From PoT sp049331405 (GTDB lineage Bacteria; Planctomycetota; Planctomycetia; Isosphaerales; Isosphaeraceae), in the NCBI RefSeq assembly GCF_049331405.1, contig NZ_CP186274.1, positions 7,688,001 through 7,752,000 on the forward strand: a DNA stretch of 64,000 nt, given 5' to 3'. The notes under the pieces are model-generated. The model was not told where the DNA came from. It did no database searches and saw nothing but the letters and a program-made list of their open reading frames with translations. Made by a program: the position numbers and the translations under genes. Below are positions 17,820 to 26,613 of the stretch, piece by piece (the stretch's first letter is position 1; every line of letters begins with the position of its first letter).

Positions 17820-19205
17820 ATGAACCTGGGTTGCCTCGATTTTCGCCAGCAGTTCGGCGTGAGCCGTCGCAAGCTCCTTACCATCGGTGCCGCAGGTTTC
17901 GCGGGGCTAAACCTACCGACTTTGCTTCGCGCCTCGGAATCCTCCTCCATCAAGCCCCGGGCGAAGTCGATCATCTTCCTGCATCAGTTCGGCGGGCCCT
18001 CGCATATCGATACCTTCGACATGAAGCCGAAGGCACCCGACAAGATCCGCGGCGAATTCTCGCCGATTGCGAGCCGGCAGCCGGGCCTGATGCTCGCCGA
18101 GCACCTGCCGCGATTCTCGCGCGTGCTCCACCACTTCGCCCAGGTCCGGTCGGTCCACCACCGGATGAAGAACCACAACTCGGCGACGTATTACAGCCTC
18201 ACCGGGCACGCGGCTCCGACCGACGATATCCGCCTGCGCGATACCCTCGAACTCTATCCGGCCTACGGAAGCACCGTCGCGAAGCTCAAGCCGGTCGACG
18301 ACCCCGCCCTGCCCTCGTTCGTCGCATTCCCGCACGTTCTCCGCGACGGGAGCGTCACGCCCGGACAATCGGCCAGCTTCTTAGGCAAGTCGTTCGACCC
18401 ATTCTTCATCGGCCAGGATCCGGCCCGACGCAACTTCAAGCTGCCCGAGCTCAGCCTTCCCGCGTCGCTCCCGCTGAGCCGCCTCGATGACCGCCGCGGG
18501 CTCCTGAAGATGATCGACGAGCAGGAAGAGTTGCTCCAGTGGTCCGACACGGCCCAAGGGATCGACGCTTTCTTCGATCGCGCTTTGACGATGCTCTCGG
18601 CCCCGAAGGTCAAGCGGGCCTTCGACCTCTCGGAGGAATCGGACGCCGTCCGCGACGCCTACGGGCGGACGACTTACGGCCAGAGCTGCCTCCTGGCTCG
18701 ACGCCTGGTGGAATCGGGCGTGCGGTTCGTCACCGTCTATTTCTCGAGCTCTATCGGCGGCGGCAAGGGGGGCTGGGATACCCACGCCGACAACTTCAAG
18801 CAGCTCAAGGGTCGGCTCCTCCCGATGACGGATCAGACCGTGCCGACCCTCGTGGAAGATCTCGAGGCGCGCGGACTCCTCGACGAAACCCTCATCGTGT
18901 GGATGGGGGAATTCGGCCGATCGCCTCGCGTGACCAACACCGCGCTGTTCGGCCCCGACGGACGCGACCACTGGCCGCAGTGCTACACGGTTCTGTTCGC
19001 CGGTGGAGGCGTCACCCCTGGGGCCGTCTACGGTGCGAGCGACCGGATTGGAGCCTATCCCTCGATCAACCCGGTCTCCCCCGACGACATCGCCGCGACG
19101 ATGTACTGGGCCCTCGGCATCGACCCGGCCACGGAATTCTACGACGCACTGAACCGCCCCCTCCCCATTGCCGCAGGTCGGCCAATCACCGAGATCTTCA
19201 CCTGA
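17820..19205 (+). CDS. DUF1501 protein, Tat-exported
   Basis: A 461-residue DUF1501 family protein, part of the alkaline phosphatase/sulfatase-like superfamily by fold. The N-terminus carries a textbook twin-arginine signal (SRRKLLTIGAAGFAGLNL, residues about 15-32), so it should be folded in the cytoplasm and exported by Tat. Family motifs include FLHQFGGPSHIDTFDMKP near the N-terminus, VYFSSSIGGGKGGWDTHADN in the middle and GEFGRSPR followed by GRDHWP near the end, where metal ligands are expected. It follows the DUF1549/DUF1553 gene and has its own strong ribosome site (GAGGAGG, 6 bases before ATG). Members of this pair are very numerous in planctomycete genomes; a role in degrading complex or sulfated polymers is often suggested but unproven. 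Confidence 0.9.
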   Translation: MNLGCLDFRQQFGVSRRKLLTIGAAGFAGLNLPTLLRASESSSIKPRAKSIIFLHQFGGPSHIDTFDMKPKAPDKIRGEFSPIASRQPGLMLAEHLPRFSRVLHHFAQVRSVHHRMKNHNSATYYSLTGHAAPTDDIRLRDTLELYPAYGSTVAKLKPVDDPALPSFVAFPHVLRDGSVTPGQSASFLGKSFDPFFIGQDPARRNFKLPELSLPASLPLSRLDDRRGLLKMIDEQEELLQWSDTAQGIDAFFDRALTMLSAPKVKRAFDLSEESDAVRDAYGRTTYGQSCLLARRLVESGVRFVTVYFSSSIGGGKGGWDTHADNFKQLKGRLLPMTDQTVPTLVEDLEARGLLDETLIVWMGEFGRSPRVTNTALFGPDGRDHWPQCYTVLFAGGGVTPGAVYGASDRIGAYPSINPVSPDDIAATMYWALGIDPATEFYDALNRPLPIAAGRPITEIFT

Positions 19206-19230
19206 TAGCGGGCCGAGCCACGTCGCAGCC

Positions 19231-19494
19231 TCATTCCCGATCCGGGGTCTCGACTTTGTTAAAGGTTTGAGGTTGAGTCGACTCGCCGGGGCGCTCGACG
19301 ACCGTCAGTCCTTCCTTCGCGAGTCGACTCACGATGACGGCCCAGAGCCGGCCCAGGCTGTGCTCGGACATCGTGTGGCGGCATTCGATCGTGTCCCTGT
19401 CGAAGCGACCTACGACCCTCACGCCTCCGGGGGCGCGTCCGAGGGCCCTCCTGACGGCGTTGACGCTGGGAGCCTTGACGAAGAAGCGGTCCAT
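19231..19494 (-). CDS. Small protein of unknown function
   Basis: An 87-residue reading frame starting MDRFFVKAPSVNAVRRAL. I prefer this ATG over a start 30 codons earlier because AGGGA sits 7 bases upstream of it. The sequence has regular helix-like spacing, with a central RVVGRFDRDTIECRH segment and no membrane span or signal peptide. I do not recognise a family. It is convergent with the DUF1501 gene and divergent from the DUF971 gene, leaving about 100 bases for both promoters. Good codon usage and the ribosome site support it as real. Confidence 0.5.
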   Translation of the reverse strand: MDRFFVKAPSVNAVRRALGRAPGGVRVVGRFDRDTIECRHTMSEHSLGRLWAVIVSRLAKEGLTVVERPGESTQPQTFNKVETPDRE

Positions 19495-19596
19495 GAGAAA
19501 TCCCTCATATCGCGGCGGCCGCTGGTTTGTTACGCTTTCCAGTCGTCCCGAAAGAATCCAGCTCCGACAGCCTGACCGATCCATCGAGCCCGACCG

Positions 19597-19905
19597 ATGA
19601 GCGATACCCCGACCAATATCCGTGCACTCCAGGGAGATCAGATCCTCGAACTAACCTGGGAAAGCGGTGCCGTGGCACGGCTCCCCTACAAAGAAATTCG
19701 AGGAGAATGTCCCTGTGCCTCCTGCCGAAACGAGTGGACGGGGGAGCGCATCCTCGATCCGGCCACGATCCGAGATGACATCAAGATCGAAGGTATGGAG
19801 CCGGTCGGCAACTACGCGGTTCGCCTGAACTGGAGCGATGGCCATTCCTCCGGGCTCTACACCTGGGATACGCTCGCGAAGATCGCCCTCAAGCCGCCCC
19901 AATGA
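19597..19905 (+). CDS. DUF971 domain protein (GBBH-like)
   Basis: A 102-residue single-domain protein of the DUF971 family, which resembles the N-terminal domain of gamma-butyrobetaine hydroxylase and also occurs fused to iron-sulfur carrier (ApbC/Mrp) proteins. The family pattern is clear: LELTWESGAVARLPY, then RGECPCASC with clustered cysteines, and DGHSSGLYTWDTL at the end. The cysteines could bind a metal. It has no catalytic domain of its own and its role is unknown. A glycosyltransferase follows on the same strand after about 50 bases, so the two may be co-transcribed, though I see no functional link. Confidence 0.85.
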   Translation: MSDTPTNIRALQGDQILELTWESGAVARLPYKEIRGECPCASCRNEWTGERILDPATIRDDIKIEGMEPVGNYAVRLNWSDGHSSGLYTWDTLAKIALKPPQ

Positions 19906-19957
19906 GGGATTTTGCGAACGGACCTCTCCCTATCGCATTGATTCCTCAGGCCTTCCC

Positions 19958-20983
19958 TTGAGCTCGACTCCAACTCTCACCGTAGCCATTCCAACCTACA
20001 ACGGCTCCCGGCATCTGGCCGAGGCCCTCTCGGGCATCCTCTCGCAAGAGGGCGTCGCCTTCGATTTGCTCGTCTGCGACGATCGTTCCGACGACGGCAC
20101 TGTAGATCTTGTCCGCTCCATCGCTGGGTCGCGTGCCCGGATCGTGGTCAATCCTCAGCGACTCGGCCTCGCCGGCAACTGGAATTGTTGCGTCGCACTG
20201 AGCCAGAGCACGCTGGTGAACATCTTCCATCAGGATGATGTGATGCGACCCGGCCACCTGGCGGCGCACCTCGAAGCCTTCGCTCGATCCACGAAGACGG
20301 CGATGGTGGCTAGCGCGGTCGAGATGGTCGACGACCGTGGCCAACGCCTGCCCGAGTCGATCGTCGAGGGAGGCGGCCTGGCCGCATCGGATCGCGTCTT
20401 CGGCCCTGGTGAGCTCCTGCCGCAACTCGCCGTAAAGAACCCTTTGCGATGCTCGGCAATCACCCTTCGCGCTGACGCCCATCGAACCCTCGGCGGTTTC
20501 GACGCGTCTTACCGCTATGTCGTTGATTGGGAGTTCTGGGTCAGGGTCGCCCGCGTATACGAAGTGGCGTGGCTTTCCCGGCCGACGGTCGCCATGCGAT
20601 GGCACGCTACGAGTGAGACCCATCGCTTCAAGAAAGGGACGACCGACCTGGAAGAAACCGAGAGGCTCGTCGAATCTGTCGCGGATCCAGTTGGCGACTA
20701 CGATTTCCGAGGTCTGCGTGTTGCCGCGAATCGTCGGCTTGCGCGAGCCTATCTGAACCGCTCGCATGACGCCCTTCGAGCCGGTGATACCCGGTTGGCC
20801 CGACGATGCCTCGATCGCAGCTTTTCCCTGAATCCTAAGATCTGGACGACAATCGCCGCCGACCCGAGGCTCGCGCTTCAGTTGGGGCTTCTGGTCGTCT
20901 CTCCAGGCCTGGCCGGGTCACTGCTGGCACGCAAGGATGCAAGGTCGATGTGGTCCACTACCGATAAGGACCCTCACGCATAA
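19958..20983 (+). CDS. Family 2 glycosyltransferase
   Basis: A 341-residue GT-A fold glycosyltransferase of family 2, moving a sugar from a nucleotide-sugar donor to an unknown acceptor. The N-terminal nucleotide-binding region reads TVAIPTYNGSRHLAEALSG and VCDDRSDDGT; the metal-binding DxD-like site is FHQDD; a later YVVDWEFWVRV resembles the acceptor-site ED motif of this family. The C-terminal 100 residues are Arg/Leu-rich with no clear membrane span. I place the start at the TTG at 19958, the only start-like codon between the end of the DUF971 gene and the first conserved strand; a longer frame from 19838 would overlap DUF971 and adds no family sequence. Start confidence is moderate because the ribosome site is weak. 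Confidence 0.8.
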   Translation: MSSTPTLTVAIPTYNGSRHLAEALSGILSQEGVAFDLLVCDDRSDDGTVDLVRSIAGSRARIVVNPQRLGLAGNWNCCVALSQSTLVNIFHQDDVMRPGHLAAHLEAFARSTKTAMVASAVEMVDDRGQRLPESIVEGGGLAASDRVFGPGELLPQLAVKNPLRCSAITLRADAHRTLGGFDASYRYVVDWEFWVRVARVYEVAWLSRPTVAMRWHATSETHRFKKGTTDLEETERLVESVADPVGDYDFRGLRVAANRRLARAYLNRSHDALRAGDTRLARRCLDRSFSLNPKIWTTIAADPRLALQLGLLVVSPGLAGSLLARKDARSMWSTTDKDPHA

Positions 20984-21081
20984 ACGCTCGGAAACCCAGG
21001 TTCCTCTATCCGACGCAACCCCCGTTCGTGCATAATGAGGGATTGGATACCAAGTCCGCTTCACCGCAAAACGACGGGCCC

Positions 21082-23142
21082 ATGCTCACGGACATAACGA
21101 CTTCCCCTCCCTGCTCCTCGCGTCAGAGCGAGTCGAACGTGGCGGCGACGCAACTCCCCGAGTTGTCGCTCGTCCCGTTGACCTTGCCGCATCTCCCGGC
21201 CACGCGCGCCGAGATGGATCGGCGAGGCTGGGATTATGTCGATGTCGTTTTCGTGACCGGCGACGCTTATATCGACCATCCCGCGTTTGCGATGGGGATC
21301 CTGGGCCGGATCCTCGAGGCCGCCGGTTTTCGCGTCGCGATACTGAGCCAGCCCGATTGGCGGAGTGCAGACCCCTGGCGTGAGTTCGGTCGTCCTCGCC
21401 TGTTCTTCGGCATCAGCGCCGGGAACATGGACAGCATGATCAATCACTACACGGCCAACAAGAAGGTCCGCAACGACGACGCCTATAGCCCCGGGGCCAA
21501 GATCGGCCTGCGTCCCGACCGCGCCACGCTCCCCTACTGCCAGCGTGCTCGCGAAGCCTTCCCCGGTGTCCCCGTGATCGCCGGCGGAGTGGAAGCCTCG
21601 CTCCGCCGCCTCGCGCATTACGACTACTGGAGCGACACGGTCAAGCGCTCGATCCTCCTGGACTCGAAGGCCGACCTCGTCGTCTTCGGCATGGGCGAGC
21701 AGCCGATCGTCGAGATCGCCAAACGGCTCGCGGCGGGCCAGAATGTCCGCGACCTGCGAGACATGCGGGGTATTGCCTACACCCTTGGTGCGAAGGACAC
21801 GCCGCCAGCCGATGCGCTCGTGCTGCCGACGTACGAGGAAGTGAAGACGGACAAGCAACTCTTCGCCCGCGCGACCAAGCTGATCCATCAGGAGACGAAT
21901 CCGCTCAACGCCCGGCGGCTCGTCCAGTATCACGACCGGCAGGCCGTCGTCGTCAATCCGCCTTCGCTCCCGATCAGCCAGGCGGACATGGACCGGGTCT
22001 ACGGCCTACCTTACACAAGGAAGCCTCACCCGAAGTATGGCAAGGAGACGATCCCCGCCTTCGAGGCCGTGAAGGATTCGGTCACGATCATGCGGGGCTG
22101 CTTCGGCGGCTGCACCTTCTGCTCGATCACGACCCACCAGGGGCGGATCATCCAATCGAGGTCGCCCGAGTCGGTGCTGACCGAGATCAAGCAACTCGGC
22201 CAGGATCCCGAATTCTCCGGGATCATCTCGGATATCGGCGGCCCGACGGCCAACATGTATCAGATGCGCTGCACACGCCCGGATGTCGAGGTGAAGTGCA
22301 AGCGACTCTCGTGCGTCCACCCGAAGATCTGCAAGCTGCTGGGCACCGACCATGGCCCCCTCATCGACCTCATGAAGGAGAGCCGGGAGGTCGAGGGGAT
22401 CCGCAAGGTCCACGTTGCCTCAGGCGTCCGCATGGACCTGGCTCAACTCTCGGCGCGATACCTGGAGGAACTTGCCGCCCATCACGTCGGCGGCCACCTC
22501 AAGGTCGCCCCGGAGCATACGGATCCGGAGGTGCTCAAGCGGATGAAGAAGCCCGAGATCAACGACTATCAGTCGTTCGACCGGGAGTTCCGCGAGGCCA
22601 GTCGACGCGCAGGCAAGGCCCAGTTCACGGTCCCCTACTTCATCGCGTCGCACCCGGGAAGTGACCTCGACGCGATGATCGACCTGGCCCTCTTCCTCAA
22701 GCGGAATGGCTACAAGCCCGACCAGGTCCAGGACTTCATCCCCGCGCCGTTCGACATCGCCACGTGCATGTACTATACGGGGATCGACCCATTCACGGGC
22801 GAAGAGGTCTTCACAGCCAAGAAGCTGAATGACCGTAAGCTGCAGCGGGCGCTCCTTCAGTTCTTCAAGCCGGAGAATTACTTCGAGGTCCGCGAGGCCC
22901 TGATGCAGTCAGGCCGCTCCGACCTGATCGGCTCCGGCTGCGATGCCCTGATCCCCGCTCAGCCCCCCAAGGCCGCGCTTCGTGCCCGGATGGAGAAGGC
23001 GAATAAGTCTCTCACGGAAGGACGTTACGTCCACACCGTGGGTCTCCCCCAGGCAGGCGAGAACGGGCAAGGCGAAGGGCCGCCGAAGTTGAAGGCGGGG
23101 TATCGCCCGCATCGCAAGTCCGCCAAGCGACGTCCCCGTTAG
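21082..23142 (+). CDS. YgiQ-family radical SAM protein
   Basis: A 686-residue protein of the YgiQ (UPF0313) family. It combines an N-terminal B12-binding-like region (YVDVVFVTGDAYIDHPAFAMG) with a radical SAM core. The [4Fe-4S] motif CxxxCxxC is at C340, C344 and C347 (GCFGGCTFCSI). Family hallmarks such as IAGGVEASLRRLAHYDYW, VAPEHTDPEVLKRMKKP and VQDFIPAPFDIATCMYYTG are all present. Radical SAM chemistry is certain, but the substrate of YgiQ proteins is unknown. The start is uncertain: ATG 21082 and GTG 21028 are both possible, and residues before about 40 are not conserved in kind. Confidence 0.9.
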   Translation: MLTDITTSPPCSSRQSESNVAATQLPELSLVPLTLPHLPATRAEMDRRGWDYVDVVFVTGDAYIDHPAFAMGILGRILEAAGFRVAILSQPDWRSADPWREFGRPRLFFGISAGNMDSMINHYTANKKVRNDDAYSPGAKIGLRPDRATLPYCQRAREAFPGVPVIAGGVEASLRRLAHYDYWSDTVKRSILLDSKADLVVFGMGEQPIVEIAKRLAAGQNVRDLRDMRGIAYTLGAKDTPPADALVLPTYEEVKTDKQLFARATKLIHQETNPLNARRLVQYHDRQAVVVNPPSLPISQADMDRVYGLPYTRKPHPKYGKETIPAFEAVKDSVTIMRGCFGGCTFCSITTHQGRIIQSRSPESVLTEIKQLGQDPEFSGIISDIGGPTANMYQMRCTRPDVEVKCKRLSCVHPKICKLLGTDHGPLIDLMKESREVEGIRKVHVASGVRMDLAQLSARYLEELAAHHVGGHLKVAPEHTDPEVLKRMKKPEINDYQSFDREFREASRRAGKAQFTVPYFIASHPGSDLDAMIDLALFLKRNGYKPDQVQDFIPAPFDIATCMYYTGIDPFTGEEVFTAKKLNDRKLQRALLQFFKPENYFEVREALMQSGRSDLIGSGCDALIPAQPPKAALRARMEKANKSLTEGRYVHTVGLPQAGENGQGEGPPKLKAGYRPHRKSAKRRPR

Positions 23143-23264
23143 GGCCGGCGAACTCTTCGTAAAGCTATCAGCGAAGTCGTCGGGTTTGGCTGTCAGAGTC
23201 TAGCCTCCCTCGGCGTATCGCCTCATCCACGTAACGAACACGATTCTCGAACCAGTTTGCACCG

Positions 23265-24788
23265 ATGAACCAACGACCGAAGCGATCGCGGCCCCGTCCG
23301 GGCGCCAAATCTCCAATGCCCAGGCCTGGCGCCCCCAAGGGTCGGCGCGGCCCCGATCGAGAGGCCTCGCCTCCGCCCGACCTGAACCGAGGCCGAGCGG
23401 CGGCTCGATCGATGCAGGCCGAGTCCCGCGACCGCGCCCCGATGCACGTGGCCTCAGTCGACCTGCTCGCACAGACGGCCGTCGGTCTGCTGGTGAAAGT
23501 CGAGAAGGCCGTCTTCCAGGAGGGGAAACGAGCCGACCGGGTCCTGAGTGGATTGCTGAGGACTCGCCGCGAACTGGCACCGCCGGATCTCCAGTTCCTG
23601 ACACAGGCCGTGTTCGCCGTCTTCCGCTGGCACGGCTGGCTTGAGCCCGCCAACACGGCCCCGCCCGAAGCCCGCTTGCTCCTGGCCTGGTTGCTCGACT
23701 CCCCGTCGATCCACCCGGTCTGCCGCGTCTGGGCCCGCGTCCTGGGACGAGACCTGACCCGGCTCAACTCGCTCGGCGATGCGCCGGGCTGGACGGCCCG
23801 GGCTGAAGGGTTAAAGCGCTGGTTCGACGGCCGGGCCATCAACGCGGATCCTTGGCGGCTCTTCCCCGCCTGGTTCCGGGATCACCTCCCCTTACCTCCG
23901 GGCGGCGCCTCGCCCAAGGCCAAGTACCTTGAACTGTTGCTGAAGCTCCAGTCGAGGGCGTCCCTCTGGATTCGAGCCCAGAGCGAGAACGAGAAGAACA
24001 CCTGGACCGAACTGACGGAAATGGGGCACAAGCCCTGGTTGCATCGGCATGTGACTCGCGCGGCCAAGATCGATCCGGGGGCCGACGTCCACCACCTGCC
24101 CCCCTTCGAGCGCGGCGAGATCGAGATCCAGGACCTCGCCTCGCAGGCCGTGGCGATGGCTTGTGATCCCGACCCGGGCGAGCGCTGGTGGGATGCCTGC
24201 GCGGGTGCCGGCGGCAAGGCCATCCACCTCTCGGCCCTGATGCAAGGCAAGGGGTTGGTCGTCGCCACCGACGTCAATTCGATCCGCCTCAAGGAGGCCG
24301 TCCGTCGGGCACGTCGCAGCCCGTTCCGCAACCTCACGACCAAGGAGTGGGACGGCAAGCACCTGCCCGCGAAGGCTAAGAGCTTCTCCGGCGTGCTCGT
24401 CGACGCACCATGCTCGGGCATCGGAACCTGGAGGCGCAATCCTGATGCTCGCTGGTCATTCGAGGAGGAGGCGATCCTTCGCCTGGTCGAGCTCCAGAAG
24501 CAACTCCTCCACACCTGCTCGGGGGGCGTGCGGCCCGGCGGAACCCTGGTTTACTCAGTCTGTACGCTGACGCCCAGCGAAACGACCGGCGTCGTCCGCC
24601 ACTTCCTCGAGACGCATCCCGATTTCAAACTCGACCCCTTCCCGCATCCCCTGGACGGTACCCCGACCGAGGGAACCCTCCTCATCTGGCCGCAGGAAGC
24701 GGACACCGATGCCATGTTCATCGCGCGCATGGTCAAGATTGACACGCCGAAGCCGGCAAAACCAAAATCGCCCGAAGTCGCAGAGTGA
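23265..24788 (+). CDS. rRNA cytosine-C5 methyltransferase (NOL1/NOP2/Sun, RsmB-like)
   Basis: A 507-residue S-adenosylmethionine-dependent RNA m5C methyltransferase, most likely acting on 16S rRNA. The SAM-binding motif is DACAGAGGKAIHLSAL, and the two cysteines of the family mechanism are C383 (DAPCSGIGTW) and C433 (YSVCTLTPSE). The N-terminal 80 residues are Arg/Pro-rich and basic, probably disordered or RNA-contacting. The middle part (residues 80-300) resembles the NusB-like helical region of RsmB only loosely, so assignment to RsmB rather than RsmF is tentative. It is followed by the only classical Rho-independent terminator in the window. Confidence 0.85.
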   Translation: MNQRPKRSRPRPGAKSPMPRPGAPKGRRGPDREASPPPDLNRGRAAARSMQAESRDRAPMHVASVDLLAQTAVGLLVKVEKAVFQEGKRADRVLSGLLRTRRELAPPDLQFLTQAVFAVFRWHGWLEPANTAPPEARLLLAWLLDSPSIHPVCRVWARVLGRDLTRLNSLGDAPGWTARAEGLKRWFDGRAINADPWRLFPAWFRDHLPLPPGGASPKAKYLELLLKLQSRASLWIRAQSENEKNTWTELTEMGHKPWLHRHVTRAAKIDPGADVHHLPPFERGEIEIQDLASQAVAMACDPDPGERWWDACAGAGGKAIHLSALMQGKGLVVATDVNSIRLKEAVRRARRSPFRNLTTKEWDGKHLPAKAKSFSGVLVDAPCSGIGTWRRNPDARWSFEEEAILRLVELQKQLLHTCSGGVRPGGTLVYSVCTLTPSETTGVVRHFLETHPDFKLDPFPHPLDGTPTEGTLLIWPQEADTDAMFIARMVKIDTPKPAKPKSPEVAE

Positions 24789-24798
24789 TACGACCATG

Positions 24799-24842
24799 AC
24801 CCGGCCGAGGATGAAATCCTCTCGCCGGGTTTTTACTTTTTT
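24799..24842 (+). terminator. Rho-independent terminator with T tract
   Basis: ACCCGGC pairs with GCCGGGT, extended by GAGGA/TCCTC around a short loop, and is followed by TTTTACTTTTTT. It lies 10 bases after the methyltransferase stop codon and is the only hairpin here with a clear T tract. Confidence 0.85.
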
Positions 24843-24888
24843 ATGCTGGCGGTTTTTCACGCAATCCGACGTGGTTTTGTTCCGTTGA

Positions 24889-25311
24889 CTAAGACTTCGG
24901 CGGCTTGATGGGTGTCGCGACGGCTTGCGGCTCCAAGACCGGTGCCGTCTTTCGACGCCGACGCGTGAGCTTCTCAAGAGCCTCGGCGTTGCGAGTTCCC
25001 CAGTCGTAGAGCAACTCGATGGGCTCGATGAAGAGCTGGCCGAGCGGTGTGAGGGTGTACTCGACCATCGGCGGCACGACCGGATAGACCTTCCTGTCGA
25101 TGAGGCCGTCATGCTCCATCTCGCGGAGCGTCTGGGTGAGCATCTTTTTGGAGATGCCCGGGAGACTGCGCTGGAGTGCCCCCGTGCGGCAGGTCCCGCC
25201 GTGGAGGTGGAGAGCGTGCAGGACCATGCTCGTCCATTTCACGCTGAAGAGCTCGAGCACCCGGCGAGGGGCGCAATTCTCGTCGAGGATGATCGGGGTC
25301 GACTTGGGCAT
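24889..25311 (-). CDS. HxlR-family transcriptional regulator
   Basis: A 140-residue winged-helix regulator of the HxlR family, which often responds to electrophiles, quinones or aldehydes. The pattern is typical: VLELFSVKWTSMVLHAL (first helix pair), GISKKMLTQTLREMEHDGLI (recognition helix) and YTLTPLGQLFIEPIELLYDW (wing and dimer helix). The tail is Arg/Lys- and Pro-rich. Two cysteines (CAPRR near residue 13 and GGTCRTG near 40) could be redox sensors. It is divergent from a luciferase-like monooxygenase, and an inverted repeat 7 bases before its start codon is a strong candidate for its own operator, so it probably represses itself and may control the neighbour. Confidence 0.9.
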   Translation of the reverse strand: MPKSTPIILDENCAPRRVLELFSVKWTSMVLHALHLHGGTCRTGALQRSLPGISKKMLTQTLREMEHDGLIDRKVYPVVPPMVEYTLTPLGQLFIEPIELLYDWGTRNAEALEKLTRRRRKTAPVLEPQAVATPIKPPKS

Positions 25312-25317
25312 TTTATG

Positions 25318-25352
25318 GGTACCAATTGGTGACTATAGCACCAAAGCGTACC
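25318..25352. promoter_or_regulatory. Probable HxlR operator overlapping the hxlR promoter
   Basis: GGTAC-N3-TTGGTG, 7 bases (ACTATAG), CACCAA-N3-GTACC: eleven of eleven compared positions in each arm are exact complements. The centre reads TATAGT on the minus strand, a good -10 box for the regulator gene, so a bound dimer would block its promoter. The site ends 7 bases before the regulator start codon. GTAC-ended inverted repeats are known for HxlR proteins. Confidence 0.75.
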
Positions 25353-25480
25353 TTCTCGACTTCCGGGTCACAAGCCCCTAGATTTCCACTTGGACCCGAA
25401 CGGAAGCTGGACCTCCATGGCGACCCGAGGGTGGCCCCGATCCCTTACAATATGAGAGTCGCCCGTGTGGAGATCTAACG

Positions 25481-26524
25481 ATGAGTGCAAGTCGGCTCGA
25501 GGGGTTCCCGCATTCGGTCCTCGATCTGTGCCCCATCACGCAGGGCGGGACCGCATCCCAGTCGTTTAAAAACACGCTGGATCTCGCGCAGCATGCCGAG
25601 CGCTGGGGCTATCGACGCTATTGGCTGGCCGAGCACCACAACATCTCCGGGATCGCCAGTGCGGCGACCTCGGTGGTGATTGCCCACGTCGCCGGAGGAA
25701 CCTCGCGGATACGCGTGGGAGCGGGCGGGATCATGCTCCCGAACCATTCGCCGCTCGTGATCGCCGAGCAGTTCGGCACGCTCGAGTCGCTCTTCCCCGG
25801 GCGGATCGACCTGGGATTGGGGCGCGCCCCGGGAGGTGATCAGGCCACGGCCCAGGCGTTGCGCAGGTACTTCAAGGGGGCCGATGGCTTTCCGCAAGAC
25901 GTCCGCGAGTTGCAGGCGTACTTCGGTCCCTCCGAGCCCGGACAACTCGTGCGGGCCGTCCCCGGAGAAGGCCTCAAGGTCCCTATTTGGCTCCTGGGAT
26001 CGAGCGACTTCAGCGCCAGGCTTGCCGCCGAGCTTGGACTGCCCTTCGCATTTGCTTCGCACTTCGCCCCGGATTACCTGTTCCAGGCGCTCGACCTCTA
26101 TCGCCGGCACTTCAAGCCGTCGGAGGCTCTCGACAAGCCGTACGTGATGCTGGGCGTGAACGCGTTCGCCGCCGAGACCGATGAGGAGGGCTATCGCCTC
26201 TACACGTCACTCCAGCAGGCCTTCCTGAACCTGATCCGTGGTCGTCCGGGTCCGCTGCTTCCTCCCGTCGACGACATCGAGGCCCTCTGGAGTCCCGCCG
26301 AGAAGGCGCACATCGCTCGGATGGCACGAGTGTCGGTCGTGGGTGGCCCCGACAAGATTCGTCGAGAATTCGAGTCGCTCGTCGAGGCAACCGAGGCCAA
26401 TGAGCTCATGATTACGTCCCAGATCTATGATCATAAGTCTCGGCTGCGATCGTTTGAGCTTGTATCCGAGGTCTTCGGCTCCGGTACCTTCTCCAGGCAC
26501 AGCGAAGCTGAGGTAACGGCCTGA
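25481..26524 (+). CDS. LLM-class flavin-dependent oxidoreductase (luciferase-like, YhbW type)
   Basis: A 347-residue TIM-barrel flavin monooxygenase of the bacterial-luciferase-like superfamily, which uses reduced FMN or F420 and oxygen. Diagnostic stretches are YRRYWLAEHHNISGIASA, RVGAGGIMLPNHSPLVIAEQ and GRIDLGLGRAPGGDQ, which place it in the group that includes E. coli YhbW. The substrate is unknown. The start has a good ribosome site (GGAG, 8 bases before ATG). It is divergent from the HxlR regulator, which suggests induction by the compound that the regulator senses, though the mapped operator lies nearer the regulator gene. TACAAT at 25446-25451 is a possible -10 box without a good -35. 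Confidence 0.9.
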   Translation: MSASRLEGFPHSVLDLCPITQGGTASQSFKNTLDLAQHAERWGYRRYWLAEHHNISGIASAATSVVIAHVAGGTSRIRVGAGGIMLPNHSPLVIAEQFGTLESLFPGRIDLGLGRAPGGDQATAQALRRYFKGADGFPQDVRELQAYFGPSEPGQLVRAVPGEGLKVPIWLLGSSDFSARLAAELGLPFAFASHFAPDYLFQALDLYRRHFKPSEALDKPYVMLGVNAFAAETDEEGYRLYTSLQQAFLNLIRGRPGPLLPPVDDIEALWSPAEKAHIARMARVSVVGGPDKIRREFESLVEATEANELMITSQIYDHKSRLRSFELVSEVFGSGTFSRHSEAEVTA

Positions 26525-26544
26525 CTCACGAGGCTTAGAAAGCG

Positions 26545-26582
26545 AACGGCCGGCGATGGGACAGTACCCATCGCCGGCCGTT
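26545..26582. terminator. Bidirectional U-less terminator between the monooxygenase and nuoN
   Basis: A perfect 16-bp stem (AACGGCCGGCGATGGG and its complement) around the loop ACAGTA. It sits 20 bases past the monooxygenase stop and 31 bases past the end of nuoN, which is convergent, so it can end both transcripts. No T tract follows in either direction. Confidence 0.8.
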
Positions 26583-26613
26583 ATGTTGCTTTTAGGTATC
26601 GTCAAAGTCTGGC

